64,000 nucleotides of DNA, from NCBI RefSeq assembly GCF_947179165.1, contig NC_077244.1:16440949-16504948 (forward strand), given 5' to 3'. This DNA comes from Solanum dulcamara (lineage: Eukaryota; Streptophyta; Magnoliopsida; Solanales; Solanaceae). This document shows, piece by piece, positions 42,201-52,893 of this stretch. The notes below the pieces were generated by a model, which ran no database searches, was not told the origin of the DNA, and saw only the letters and a program-made list of their open reading frames with translations. The position numbers and the translations under genes were made by a program. Every line of letters starts with the position of its first letter. The first letter of the stretch is position 1.

Positions 42201-43188
42201 CGATCGCCGGAGTTCCGGTGTCGCCGCTGCCAGTGTTAGTACTCAAATTGGCAACCCTAATTGATAAATTCGAATTGATAGGGACCATACCTGAAGGGGC
42301 TTTTTGTGTTTCTGGACTCCTCTCTTCAAGATGAATAGGTTGACATTGCCAATTTTGGAATTGGAGCTTTGCCGCTGCGCCGCCTCCGGCAGTTTGGATT
42401 GGAACCCTAATTTCCAAATTGGAGGAGATAGGTGTTGTTGCTGATGGGGCTTTTTGGTTCATTGTGTTCCTTGTAAGATCGTCTACCAAACCCCCAGAAC
42501 AATTTGTATTTTCGCCACCAGACGCGGCGACGCCGCCACTTTCGGAAATCACTTCACCGCCGGAATTCTTCAAATTGATATTCGACGAGTTTGGCTTTGT
42601 ATATGGCGGCGATATTTGGATGGTTGTATTCGTATTGTTCTCCTCTACAAGATGGCATTGGTCTTGACTCTCGAATGTCGCCGGAACGTCAACGTCGGAG
42701 TTCAACAGTGTGTCGCCGGCGACGCCGTCACCCATTGGAGCTGGGCTTTTAGTATGAGGTGCGCCTGGGGGTGCACTACCAACCCCAGGTGGTGCGCCAC
42801 CTCGAATAACATCGGAGGCCGTCGAATTTGTAGTTCGAGTGGCCAGCGTTTCGCCGGAGTTTCGTCCCACTGTCGCGCCTGGATTTCTCTTAATTTCCAC
42901 GGAGAAATCCCTTGGATTTTTGATATGATGTGGCTGGGATGCTGTTCTAACATCCCCAATTGATGGTTTTTCAATACAAATTACAGAAGTTGACTTAGAA
43001 TTGGTTCCTTGATCAGTGGCAGAATGTTGAACAGTGATCGCTGCTGTTTTTTCAACATTCCCGAAGCTTCGAATGTCCGATTGGGACGATTCCTGTTGTG
43101 TTGGATTCGTCTCATCGATACCTACGATTCTGTCTTTTGAACGAAATTTTTGGAGGTCCGGAGGTGGATCCGGTTCCCTGGTAGCCAT
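39247..43188 (-). CDS. LINE ORF1 protein, DUF4283 and CCHC knuckle, intact
   Basis: A 1313-residue open frame, longer than the usual plant LINE ORF1. Residues about 1-530 are disordered and rich in S, T, N and P, with an internal duplication (QKAPS..PI.SNL.IRV at 245-262 and 295-312). DUF4283 spans about 535-690 (YTLIGKFYSPMPKMEVIRKKF at its start). A CCHC knuckle follows at C727, C730, H735, C740. Residues 760-1313 are again disordered, with basic runs (KRRRDALKKR) and a TN repeat coded by a tattag microsatellite. This protein is expected to bind the element RNA and form the RNP. Met506 (MATRLRATQ) would give a more typical size, but the ATG at 43188 is the first in the transcript and the frame is open from it. 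The stop overlaps the ORF2 start. Confidence 0.9.
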   Translation of the reverse strand: MATREPDPPPDLQKFRSKDRIVGIDETNPTQQESSQSDIRSFGNVEKTAAITVQHSATDQGTNSKSTSVICIEKPSIGDVRTASQPHHIKNPRDFSVEIKRNPGATVGRNSGETLATRTTNSTASDVIRGGAPPGVGSAPPGAPHTKSPAPMGDGVAGDTLLNSDVDVPATFESQDQCHLVEENNTNTTIQISPPYTKPNSSNINLKNSGGEVISESGGVAASGGENTNCSGGLVDDLTRNTMNQKAPSATTPISSNLEIRVPIQTAGGGAAAKLQFQNWQCQPIHLEERSPETQKAPSGMVPINSNLSIRVANLSTNTGSGDTGTPAIGKNVSSLNNNTHQYSIHQKNLNSKNDYPNTPNANTRIEPNVKITENTHPVNAQRNSQGITNPHISTNVLNQAPQFLDTSNSNSKFPSCDNRVENSLLVPKNVSPDNPSTLTNPKSTKYPPSSDFPPISSNFQKYDPKNSRNPVVTLTPSALPPKTKPPINQPVTTNHPPPPIAKQSMATRLRATQTENTTKIDLTTPKRVMKQGCPAIMFKREDYMIKMAESCKYTLIGKFYSPMPKMEVIRKKFIAQTELRGKVKITHFNSRHIYIDLDNEHDRATVLDSKRMYIEGVFMRFQVWTPTFDPNYETPILPVWVILPELPWHCFHKEFVTILLEDVGQVLHLDMAFMQKTRGSVAKVKVQMDITKPRIQSVWIGFDENDDPNGEGRWQDIEYEDIPLYCTYCKHQGHTPLACPVSRRDAERNKAKNKEEEPKKDESNKNTGMISSPTVLTNVVSVRQQVPIQETTTTTQGGRNKIQEHSNNQNRNQVPNNQWQTQKRRKFKGKTQTVQNTQKIQGNTQQVYKPTQLITTGIDGNTVTTTSAIQTVQSEHRSGIDSMLPIPHGSPCSLNVLNVLTVAAEVVNGGEDGGFQEKPTNLQEGVPRGGVMSHVLHENSMVDPRSDSRTPATTSYIFSAAKINEKNVQNRATELHELGPAVSPIFNLEMGNITTPTQPTNLQILEEVAPVNSKESLEERADISLKDNAMHVDRRDVDMQQQQGSCQVPTQMHMLHFQGEDSTPAIHNINLPTINQPNDHTNRNIDTTSHNTQLGSMAKDLGSVASTSVTGSNEKKNKLSKRRRDALKKRVEERNLSHEEQIPLVVDNVKEQHRNLGCQQFVLEDDQGGMDITPLQTQYNHTPPQHPASRTAEQHTQSLPKCTLNTNTNTNIEVPPDLDEYAVIESEDEGDYEDQPLKDLDEEDAASEHLNRPLGTSYTNEYDDEIQRIANSQGLSPRGIHRTSHSNKPISPTISARTSRPHTRLFTSKNSQ

Positions 43189-43260
43189 AAGCTTAAAACT
43201 AGTCTTCTTTGAGAGCTTTTTTTCTAGTGAGATGTTAGAGAGAGAGCGATCATTTTCCAG
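43189..43260 (-). promoter_or_regulatory. LINE 5' UTR (72 bases)
   Basis: This lies between the target duplication and the ORF1 ATG. On the minus strand it opens ctggaaaatgatcg and has a CT run (gctctctctctaac). There is one short upstream ATG (aaaATGATCGC). It is short for a LINE promoter region, so slight 5' truncation is possible even though the coding part is complete. Confidence 0.55.
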
Positions 43261-43271
43261 GAAGGGTCATT
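43261..43271. repeat. LINE target site duplication, right copy
   Basis: 'gaagggtcatt', matching 31784-31794. Bases 43261-43277 are also the first 17 bases of the minus-strand D LTR (TGTTTTAATGACCCTTC read on the minus strand). The nicked strand reads ATT/AAAA, compatible with an L1 endonuclease site. Confidence 0.85.
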
Positions 43272-43277
43272 AAAACA

Positions 43278-44237
43278 TCCACTACTTTCATTAGTGAAAG
43301 TAAGAGTTAAGAAGTACCTAAAGGTACAATTAAGTTGGGGATCTGCTCCTGTATCTCTTTCTTGGTTTCCTAGGTAACCTACTTGATAGGACGGTGCCTC
43401 CAACAGACCTTAATAACAGGAATGGCTCTCGATCATAACTGTCTGACATCTCTGGCTAGAATGGCAACCGACTTCTTTACAAAGGTCATATGATCATCCA
43501 ACTCAACTGAATCATATTGTACCACATGAGACTCAAGTAAATCTTACTGGACCATATAAGACTTATCTGCAACATACCGAATCTGCATTGAGATATGAAA
43601 GACTACGTTGATAGATGATAGTTCTTGAAGTAGGGCTACCTCATAGGCAATATCTCTAACTATTCTCAAAATCTTGAATGGCCCTATGTACCTTCGGATG
43701 AGCTTGCCCTGCCTCCCAAATTTCATCATGCCCTTCATGGGAGATACTTGAAAAAACACTCGGTCCCCAACTGCAAACCTTAACGTCCAATGCCTGTGAT
43801 CTACATAATACTAATGTTTACTTTGAGTTGTCTTGAGCGCACTCTGAATCACCTTCACCTGATCTGAGGTCTCCTAAAGTAAGTCTAAATCATGCGGTCT
43901 AGGCATTGTAGACTCAAAGTAATCAACCAGAGAAAGACAATGTCTACCATATAAGGTCATGAATGGGGCCATCTGGATGCTAGAGTGATAGTTGTTGTTG
44001 TATGCAAACTCAGCCAAAGGCAAGATTTGATCCTACTGACCTCCAAAATCCATAACATAGGACTGCAACATATCTTCAAGAACCTGAATAGTATACTCTA
44101 ACTAGCCATCAGTTTGTATATGAAATGTTGTGCTAAGGTGAACAAGTGTGCCCAACTCCTCCTGAAAAGTCCTCTAAAAGCTGGAAGTGAAATGTGAACC
44201 CTAGTAGAAAATAATAGATTGAGGCACTAAGACAACC
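43278..44237 (-). pseudogene. Ty3 integrase C-terminal part, minus strand (family D)
   Basis: Minus strand. This is late integrase of the D element whose 3' LTR is at 28920-31794: LGTLVHLSTTFHIQTDG, YTIQVLEDMLQSYVMDFGGQ, AEFAYNNNYHSSIQMAPF, then 71 open codons from 43756 (MFFQVSPMKGMMKFGRQG, IGPFKILRIVRDIAYEVAL), then the chromodomain-like tail (KSVAILARDVRQL, VIKVCWRHRPIK). It matches 60150-60990 of D2. Stops are frequent. It ends abruptly at about 44237 against a + strand RT fragment. Confidence 0.8.
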
Positions 44238-44896
44238 TTCAGGACTCGGTATGGGTATTATGAGTTCTTGGTAATGTTCTTTATATTGACTAATTTGCCA
44301 ACAACCTTTATAAGTTCAATGAATTGAATCTCCAAACTATTCCTGAATTCATTTGTGATCGTGTTTATAGATGATATTTTAATCTACTACAAAAGTAAGA
44401 AGAAGCATGCAAATCATCTTCATGTTATTTTAGGTATTCTGGTGTTTTGGGTATCCTAAGGAAACAATAATTGTATGCTAAGTTTTTAAAGTACGTGTTA
44501 TAGCTAACTAAAAATGCCTTGTATGGGCATCTGGTTTTGAAACAAAAGGTGATAGTAGATCCCTAAAAAGATTGAGGCAGTAATGAATTTGGTCTTGCCT
44601 AGCCTATGACTAAGGTTAGGAGCTTTATGAATCTTGCTAGCTACTATCACAAGTTTTTCAAGAACATTACCTCCATTGCTACGAATCTGATTAGACTGAT
44701 CTAGAATGAGGTACCCTTTGTATGGTCTGACCAATGTGAGGAGAGCTTCCAAAATCTCAAGACACTATGGCTCATATCCTATCTTTGCCGGTGGAAGCTA
44801 AGGACTTGGTTGTGTTTCAAGATGCTTCACATTCGGGTTTGGGTGTCGTGTTGATGTAGGATAGGAATGTTATAGCTTATTCTTTAAGGAAATTAA
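44238..44896 (+). pseudogene. Ty3 RT-RNase H fragment, left piece
   Basis: The + strand begins in the RT palm ([13 protein letters not shown]). The catalytic block reads [12 protein letters not shown] at about 44357-44392, with both Asp kept. The thumb follows, then the RNase H connection (SYYHKFFKNITSIATNLIRL, VWSDQCEESFQNLK), and VIAYSLRKL at the C LTR insertion. The frame resumes after that LTR at 50815 without loss of a base. Several stops are present. Confidence 0.8.
44892..44896. repeat. Target duplication of C solo LTR, left
   Basis: 'attaa', identical to 50810-50814. Removing one copy and the LTR restores the RNase H reading frame (SLRKLKTHERNY). Confidence 0.9.
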
Positions 44897-45528
44897 TGTA
44901 ACACCCCTCAAAAAATTTCCCTAAGATTCGGACCCTTTTTGTATTCGGGTAGGGTCGAACTCGAGTATTGTGGAGCATTTGCAGGAGTTAAGATGAGTCC
45001 TTGAGAAATTGAGAAGTGCTAGAGGTGATGTGGGGTCACGAAGGACCCCTAGGACTAATCTAAGTCCAAAAGATTCATCGTGGCTAAGTGTTAGGATGAG
45101 TTCATATGAGGGGTCGACTTCTAACGATCCTATCTTTTGAAAGACGACAATCTGGGTAGCCCACGACCCATCAAATTAAAGGTCATCGAGTTTTCATTCC
45201 AACGCCACCAAGAATGTAATTTTTGGAGTTCGAAGTAAAAAGATATGACGATCCTAAGATGAACTAGCACAGTAGAGATTTTCACGTCTGGGTTGCAATT
45301 GCTGGATAACTGGGCTTGGCGCCGCAGTGGCGCGATGCACCGTAGTGGCGCGATGCGCCACTATCGTGCTAGAAACATGCCTCAGTAGTTTGGGCTCTGG
45401 CGCGGCGCGCTACTAAAAGGTGTGCAGGGTTTTTCAAGCAAATTTCCAGAACCCAGAAAATATTGGCCTTGGCGCTGTAAGGGCACGACGCGCCACTATC
45501 ACGCCAGAAACATGCCTCAGTAGTTTGG
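44897..45528 (+). repeat. Family C solo LTR, left part
   Basis: This starts TGTAACACCCCTC. Together with 48955-50809 it makes a solo LTR of about 2.49 kb with a perfect 5-bp duplication. Bases 45318-45528 are a GC-rich island of ggcgcgatgcgcc words with short hairpins (45346-45360, stem TGGCGC/GCGCCA). The island is where the B LTR later inserted. Confidence 0.85.
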
Positions 45529-48500
45529 TGTTACACCCCACATCTTTGAACTCGGAAGGTTCCTTAAGTTATTTAGAAGCTAGTATGTGAGCCACTTAAG
45601 TTACGACCCTATTTAACAACTCTAAGAAGGGAGAATGTGACACCCCATGGTAGGGAAGGTTTGAAATAGGGTCAAGAGAAATTGAAAGGAGTTGGAGGCT
45701 AAGTAACGAGTCATAGGACTCGACTTATCTACGTAAACTACTAATTTATAAGTCTCACATACGTGAGTTACTTGATTACATAACAAGCTTACGTAGCAAG
45801 GGTTTCATAGGCTCTTAAAGTGAGACGAGATTATGAACCCACGAGGAGGAAAAAAAGATTGCACGGGGCAGCCAATGGGAGGGTGACATGTGGCAGCATC
45901 TAAGCAAGCAGGTGAACCACCTTCTTGGGGAGGTGGGCCCCACTGCCACGTGGCAGCCCCTCCTTCATCATGTTGATACGGTGGCCCAATAGGGACTGGA
46001 CACGTGTCACCTCTTGGGGATGACACGTGTCACACCCTAGGGCCACATATATGTATGGATATGTATCATATACTCCATCTTCCTTCATTAAATTTCCATC
46101 AAACAAAAGATGATGAACAAACCCTAGTTTAGGGAGAAAAGTGCAATGGCTTGAGGAGAAAAATAAGGTAAGTATCGATTTCGTTCCGTAAATTAATTAT
46201 ATATAATATACCACGGTGATATGGAAGTATTAGTAGTATAAAATTTGAGTTTGGTGTAGCCAAAAAACGGACAGCAAGCTGCCACGACGATTCAGCACGT
46301 TAAACAAATTCCGAGGCGCGATTTTGGCGAGTTCTAGCCAATTTCGGGAAAGGTAATTTCTTTACCTCTAATATGAAGTTTATGATGTTAAATTATGATG
46401 TATTACACACCTTAGGGTATGCTGTAAGTTGAGGAAACGGTTTGAAAAGTTCGACGTTCGAAATAAACGAAGTTGGAATCGCTATAGTTAAATTGTTGTC
46501 GAAATAAGGTGTTGTGCGCGTGGGGGATGTTTATAGCTGTGTTGTGGCATGTTGCAGGGTCTAAAATTTATCTAAATTATGTGGGGGAGCTTCTGGTTTC
46601 AGCCACATGACCCTCCGCTTTGCAATTAAAGGATTCGCGAAAGAAAGATTAAAAACTCTAGTTTTGGTATCTTAGTTTCGAGTGAATTGTTGGGGGTTTA
46701 TATTGTGTAATTTTGTCGTAATATGTATATGTATGAGCTGCTGGTTGTATTTTTGGTTTTCTTCAGGTTCTAAGGACATGGTTGGGAATTCGGATAGTGC
46801 ACATTATAGGGGAGGTGCTGTCCGATTTCCGTTAACGCCTTAACTAGTTAAGGAACTAGTGGAGAAGGCGAGGGAAGGGATGAATGTTATGAATACTCAT
46901 GGGTAGTCTAAGTTGCTGAAAGGTCCAAGGTTGTTAATACTTACATTACTTCCATGTTAAATAGGTTTTGAGGACAACGACGTGGACGTGATTAAGAGAA
47001 GTCCATACGAGGTATGTGAAGCTTTCTTTTGGCGTATTTTTGGAATAAGTATGTAGAGCTATTCTGGTTTTCTTTTGGCATGTCTTAGATATAAGTTATA
47101 AATGATATGTATATGATATTTGGGATTCAATCCATTCGTAAAGCCCTGAGTATGAGTCGAGACTCTTGTTTACTTCTTGATATTAGAAATTCTGCAATAG
47201 CTGAGTCATTGCCTTTTAGTCTTCTATCTGATGAAAACTAGTACATGTAAAGCCTATTTCTTGTTTCCTTTGGAATGGCTTAATTTTAAGTAAAATGGTA
47301 TATGATATAGGTTTAGAGGTAATTCCATTTACGAGCTCTGATTGTAACTCGTGACTTATAGTCACTCCTGAACATTAAGAGTCTGAAAGTAGTCAAACTA
47401 CTATTCTCGAGCCTACTATATAATGAATAGTAAATAGAGGTACCAGCTCCTCTTTTTAGAGGCTCTGAAATGATAATTGCCGTTGATTGCATGAGTTGAG
47501 TCTTTGACTAGATAAATTGTGTTTCTGATTACATAGACTATATTTCTGATTGCATAAATTTTGTGGAATTATTCTGATGCATGTTTGTGATCCCTGAAGC
47601 CCCAACTGATGTAAGCCCTAATGACATCTAAAGGGCACTTCAGATAAGTACCTTCCTAGTCTTCAGGTGACGGTTCACTTGACAGTTTCATCGAGTCTTA
47701 GATAATGACTTAGTTGCATATGGTTTCTCACTACTCTATTCGTGTATACTGTAACCCATCCTTCCTCGAGTCCCATGATGGGCCGGGAATGTTATCGTGC
47801 ACAGTTCTACTACTTCTTTTACCATGTCTCGGGCCGGATGTGTATAGTTCCACGCACAAGGAGACGATGTCGTACGTGAGGTATGATATATATTATATGT
47901 TATGACGATACAATTATTCACTCAGTCCCGGGCTGGCTGTAATGTGATAGTATATGTGGAGGAATAAGGAAGGAACACCGAGTCCCTCCTTAGAGGGCCG
48001 GGTACGGTATGTATATTATGATGGTACACTATAGACGTACACCACTCCATTCACCGAATCCCTCACTAAAGGTGCAGATACTTTATATAGGCATGCATAT
48101 GAGATTAGAGTGATACATTTTGACCCTAAGCCCCGTAGTGAATCGAGTGGAATACGATGATATACATGATAAGATTATACCGTATACGATGATATGATAC
48201 CGTATATGGTGATATGATGAAATAAAATACGTGATGATACGATGACGTGTGAATATGAGAAAATGCTTATGACACCGAGTTCATTAGAGGGTTGGGCACA
48301 GCATATGATGATGTGTATGATTTACATGTCGTAAGGTGCAGGTAAAGTAATTCGTTAAGTAATTATACTTATCCCCTGCATCCCTATGTCAGTTATGGCC
48401 TCAGTTACAATGTGTTATGCTTTACATACTCAGTACATACATCGTACTGACCTCCCTTTTCTCGAGGGGCTGTGTTTCATGCCCGCAGGTACAGATGTTC

Positions 48501-48949
48501 ATTCTGGAGACCCATCAGCTTAGGAGTTCCTCTCAGCTATGTCGGAAGTGCTTCACTATTTTAGAGCCTAAATTTTGATGCTGGTCGCTTAATGTATATA
48601 TTTATACATTCAGGGGTATGGCGGGGGCCCTATCCCGCCATATGTTGCTGTTACTATTCCTAGAGGTCTGTAGACATATGGATATGGGTTGTTTATAAGT
48701 TTGTTTCGACACTGCCTATATGGCATGTTGTAAATGTTTTGTTATATTGTGGCAGCCTCATCGGCGCGTGCTCTTTCATGATACGATACGAATTAAAGAG
48801 GCTACAGGTACATGAAAAAGTTTTAAACTATTAAAGTTTTTACGTATAGTATCACATCACATACGGTTCAACTTAAGTGTAGCTGATAAACACGCATAAG
48901 AGAGTCCAGGTCGGACCCCAGTTGCGGCCTACGGGGTTGGGTCATGACA
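45529..48949 (+). repeat. Family B solo LTR inside the C LTR
   Basis: 3421 bp from TGTTACACCCCAC to 'gggtcatgaca', flanked by perfect duplications 'tttgg' (45524-45528 and 48950-48954). No internal domain, so it formed by LTR-LTR recombination. It holds the G-box pair (45999-46008 and 46021-46032) and TATA-like run. It also shows three spaced variants of the 'accgagtc..gagggccggg' block at 47762-48300, where B2 has its 40-bp minisatellite. Confidence 0.9.
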
Positions 48950-50809
48950 TTTGGTCTCTGGCGCAGCGCGCCACTGCGAGGTGTACAGGTTTTAGGCGTA
49001 ATTAGCCTGGCGCTGCAATGGCGCGATGTGCCACTATCGCGCCAGGTGCATTTTGGCCTATTTTTCAGAACTTTTGAGAAGGGGTAATTTGGGAATTCCC
49101 CTAAATTATATATGTATCAGCCTTAGCATATTTTGGGATCATTTTCAATCCCTCACTCTCTCTCTAAAAAGCCCTAGGAGTTCCTCTCTCACTCTCTTCT
49201 TCTTTTTCTCCTCCATTTCCAACAAGAGATTGTTCCAAGAGCTTCAAGACTTCAAGCTTTCCATTGAAGACCCAACAACAAGGTTTCTTCAAGAGTCTAT
49301 TCTAAGGTATGTAAGGGTATCCAAAACATGGGTTGAGTCCACCCATGTGCCCTACTCTTGCTTTGAGGTTAGATGTCCATGAAAATGGAGTTTCTTGGTA
49401 TGGTTTATATTTGAATGAGTTTTGTCCCCTATTTACTTGATTCTATATGTGTTGATGTTGTTGAGCTAAGAATGTTCCTAAAACTTTCATGTAAGTATGA
49501 GTTGATGGAGATGACTTGATATTATGTTTCGTTGATCTCTTTAACCATGTGATTATGTTGCATAAGTCAATTTTCTTGAATGTGTTATTCCACTTGTGTT
49601 GTTGAGCTAAATTCATAGAGTTTTGATGAGTCTTGACGAGATATCATAAATGCTTACATAAATGAGGCTTGATTGAGATAATTGGAGGATAGAATTAACG
49701 AGTGGACGAGGTCCTAAATAGAACTTCCCATTATGACTTAATTGAGTTGAAATAAGAATAAAGTTGATGAGTTGGCAATGTCCCACATGAAACTAGCCGT
49801 GAGGGCTTGTTTGAGATAATTGGAGGGAGTCTTATGAGCATAGAGTCATGGTAGGAGTATCGAGCACCGAGGTGGGCAAGAGTATAGTCCGTACTCGAAC
49901 CCCAGAAACTACGCTGCCAATATAGGTAGGGATGGAACCGTTAAAGTCGGATGCTTCCTATGGGATCGAACCATTAAAGTCGGATGTTTCCCATTTATTT
50001 ATCCTGAAATGATAGGACTTGACGAATCGATAGAATTCATTATTAGGGAGGCATTCATACCCTGGCAAGGTATGGAAGGATGTAGCAATAATGTCTGATT
50101 GTTGTACTATCACTGGCTCATAAGTGATGGTTGTTGGATAAGAGAAACTCCTATTTAGGTCTTGATAGTACTCCGAGTCAGTTGAGTTGAGTGGCATAAG
50201 ATTTGGTCCAGTCTAAATCACTTCTTGTTAGACTTAGGACATTTGAGTGAGTTGTCATGTATATATGTATGAGTTGGGATCCTGAGTTGATATTGATGTT
50301 TTCTTGATGTCGTTTCATCCGGCCATTTTACATACTTGTACATTCCACGTACTGACGCCATTTGGCCTGCATCATTTCATGATGCAGAGACAGGTACCAG
50401 AGATCATCAACCAGCGCACCATTGATTATCTACGCACTTCCAGTTACGTGGTGAGTCCTCCTAGCTTCCGGAGAATCTTGAGCTCCCTGTATAGTTTCAT
50501 GTTGTCTCCTTTATTTTGATTGTGGTAGTCATGGTCTTGGCATTGGCACCTTTTAAACTTGATAGAGGCTTCATAGACTAGAGTATGGGGAGTTTGGACT
50601 GTCATTTTGAGGAGTCCTATTATACTTATTTTGTTGAGTTAAAAATGTTTGGCCTTCGGCCCCCATATTGTAAATACCTTGTTATAATTGAGCCTTCCTT
50701 TGAGTGTATATGACTGAATGATGGAATGATTGAGTTAAGTGGTTCACTTGAAGGTTTAAATGTCTTTCAAGTGTCGGTCACGTCTATGGTACCCTCCCGG
50801 GGCGTGACA
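48950..50809 (+). repeat. Family C solo LTR, right part
   Basis: The first five bases (tttgg) are the duplication made by the B LTR. The GC-rich island continues to about 49050, including an 8-bp perfect stem GGCGCGAT/ATCGCGCC at 49020-49043. The LTR ends 'cccggggcgtgaca' at 50809. One 118-codon frame at 49026-49379 has no motif and is judged chance. Confidence 0.85.
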
Positions 50810-51450
50810 ATTAAAGACTCATGAGAGGAACTACCTAACCCATGATTTAGAGTTGGTAGTGGTGATATTATCTTTAAGGGGTTAATTATTAAGTGTTTAC
50901 TTATCATCGCACCCTACAACATGTTCTTTCTAAAAAGGATTCAAACCTCAAGTAAAGAAGGTGGGTGGAGTTGTTAAAAGACTATAATGTGACCATCCAG
51001 TGCCATCCAGGCATGGCCAATATGGTGAATGATGCATTGAGCTTGAAGAAAGTTAGCATAAGCAGTTTGAGTAGCTTAAGGGTGTCCAAGTGACTCTTAG
51101 ATAAATTTATTTGCACTCTAGCATCTAATTTTATGCAATTATAGAGGAAATCAAGGATAAATAGTTTGAGCATAAGAACTTGAACAAGCTCAGGGATAAA
51201 GTGGTGTTTGGGGAGGCTCCAGCAATCACATTCGACATAGGTGGTGTACTATATTATAGACGGCAGATTTATGTACTTTGGGTTGATGAATTAACTCAGA
51301 ATATGTTGACAAAGTATCAAGGTTCACAATAAGCAATTCATCCGAGTGTAACCAAAATGTATCCAAACTTAAGGGAACTCTATTGGTGGCCAAAGATGAA
51401 TAATGACATAGCTGAGTATGTTTCTAAGTGTTAGAATTGTCCCAACAGGT
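50810..51450 (+). pseudogene. Ty3 RNase H-integrase fragment, right piece
   Basis: Continuation of 44238-44896. It reads KTHERNYLTHDLELVVVIL (RNase H), then a linker, then the integrase zinc finger. Near 51280-51440 this is NMLTKYQGSQ, stop, AIHPSVTKMYPNLRELYWWPKMNNDIAEYVSKC, stop, NC. The first His is gone, while the second His and both Cys positions survive. It is cut at 51451 by a family A LTR, before the integrase catalytic core. Confidence 0.8.
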
Positions 51451-52893
51451 TGTAAGATACTGGAAGTTGGAAAGTTGGAACAAAGGAGAAATTACTCAAA
51501 ATGTTGATTGGATTCAAGATTATGACTCACTCTATGATTTATAGAGGTTCCTACAACTCGTACAGATGTGTCATAGAAAGAGTCATTTAACTTGTTCAAG
51601 ACAAATCTCTAAAGGATTTCCTACGACTCAACAGGATAAGTTATCGTCTTGTTGATGAGTAGTACTTATGACTCATTTCAAAATATCAGAGACCCTTACA
51701 CTTGCAAGATTTTAGACCTGCAAGACGAGTGAACATTATGACTCGTAGTCCTTTTAATAAATCATAGACACAACTCATGGGTAAAGATCAGAGACAACAA
51801 AATTAGGGTCTTGTTAGACCTCTAGGACGAGTCTAGTTGATGACTCATAATCATGATAATGAGTCGTACCTATGACTCATAGACTCACTTTCAGATGCCC
51901 TAAAATCAAACATTCCTCAGGCCTGCAATAAAGACTCATGTCTATAAGTCATAAACTTGAGAATGACTCATAGAACCTCAATCGTAGATCCAAATTTGAA
52001 TTTTAATGAAGGGCATTTATGTCTTTTCCCAAAGTTAGGTTTAATGAACCTAGAAACTATTATGGCCAAGTTCAAACCTATAACTACCCAACCTTTTGAA
52101 ATTCCCTCTATTCTAAATATTCAAAATTCTCCTAAGGGAAGACCAAAAGAATTCTCTCAAGGTTCCTCTCCAATCTTCAAGCTAGGGTTTCAAAAGTAAT
52201 CAGATTCTTCTTCAATTTCTGAGTAAATTCATCAAGGTATATGGGGATTGATCCATGATTTCATTTCATCCACAGAGTCCCAAGGTTTTCTCAAAGTTTT
52301 CTTTAATTTTTAATTATTTATTAACCCTAGCTTTGATGAATTGCATTGGGTTGTTTCAATTCAATTTTAAATATTATCTATGATCATTATAAGCATGTTT
52401 CCATATGAACTACATGATTTCAAGTTAAATTATAAATGTCCATGCATCAATTTACTTTCAATTATGATTATGAAGTTCAAAGAGGATTTTTATGATGATG
52501 ATCAATTATGATCCAAGAAATTATTATGGTTTGATAATTACAATTCTCACACAAATCGTATTTACATAGTGATAAGTACAATTCTCACCAAATTTATGGA
52601 TTCCAATGGATCACTAAAGTTAATGAGCTACTCTATGATTATTTACACAATAAAGCTAATGATGATATTTTCAATGTTTGAATGAATTCTGTTGGGATAT
52701 TGACTAAGCACCGAGAGGACTTATATGTAGGGTTCAATCTAATAATGTAGTTAGTTACCCAAGGAAATCCTAATAGCAACCTAAAGTCCCAACTTATGTT
52801 GCCCATGTTAGTTGCCTTCTGGCCTAGCTAGTGGATCCACATATACCTATTGAGGTTAAAGTTGTTTCTCACAAAGTCGACCTTGGCAAGTAC
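51451..52893 (+). repeat. Family A 5' LTR, left part (A5)
   Basis: This starts TGTAAGATACTGG and aligns with A4. With 63291-63983 it forms a 2136-bp LTR, very close to the 2129 bp of A4. Bases 51530-51970 form a word block of atgactcat / gagtcgta units, different from A2 and A4. It is split by the D2 element. The last five bases (agtac) are the target duplication. Confidence 0.85.

Larger units (their letters stand above)
31795..43260 (-). mobile_element. L1-type LINE, apparently full length, 11.5 kb
   Basis: Non-LTR retrotransposon on the minus strand. In order it has a short 5' UTR, ORF1 (43188-39247), ORF2 (39250-35090), a long 3' region (35089-31827) and a poly(A) tail (seen as a T-run, 31793-31826). 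The 11-bp duplication 'gaagggtcatt' flanks it at 31784-31794 and 43261-43271, so both ends are preserved. It inserted into the start of a D LTR. Plant L1 elements are usually 6-7 kb. The excess comes from a long ORF1 and a 3.3 kb 3' region. ORF2 has two internal stops, so this copy is probably not autonomous, though otherwise it looks young. Confidence 0.9.

Noticed and set aside
42454..42963. 169-codon + strand frame
   Set aside because: Antisense shadow of LINE ORF1.
45524..48954. Family B LTR as part of a complete element
   Set aside because: Perfect duplications flank the LTR alone and no internal domain is attached. It is a solo LTR.
49026..49382. 118-codon open frame as a gene
   Set aside because: It lies inside the C LTR, begins in the hairpin island, has no domain and shows low complexity. 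Chance frame.
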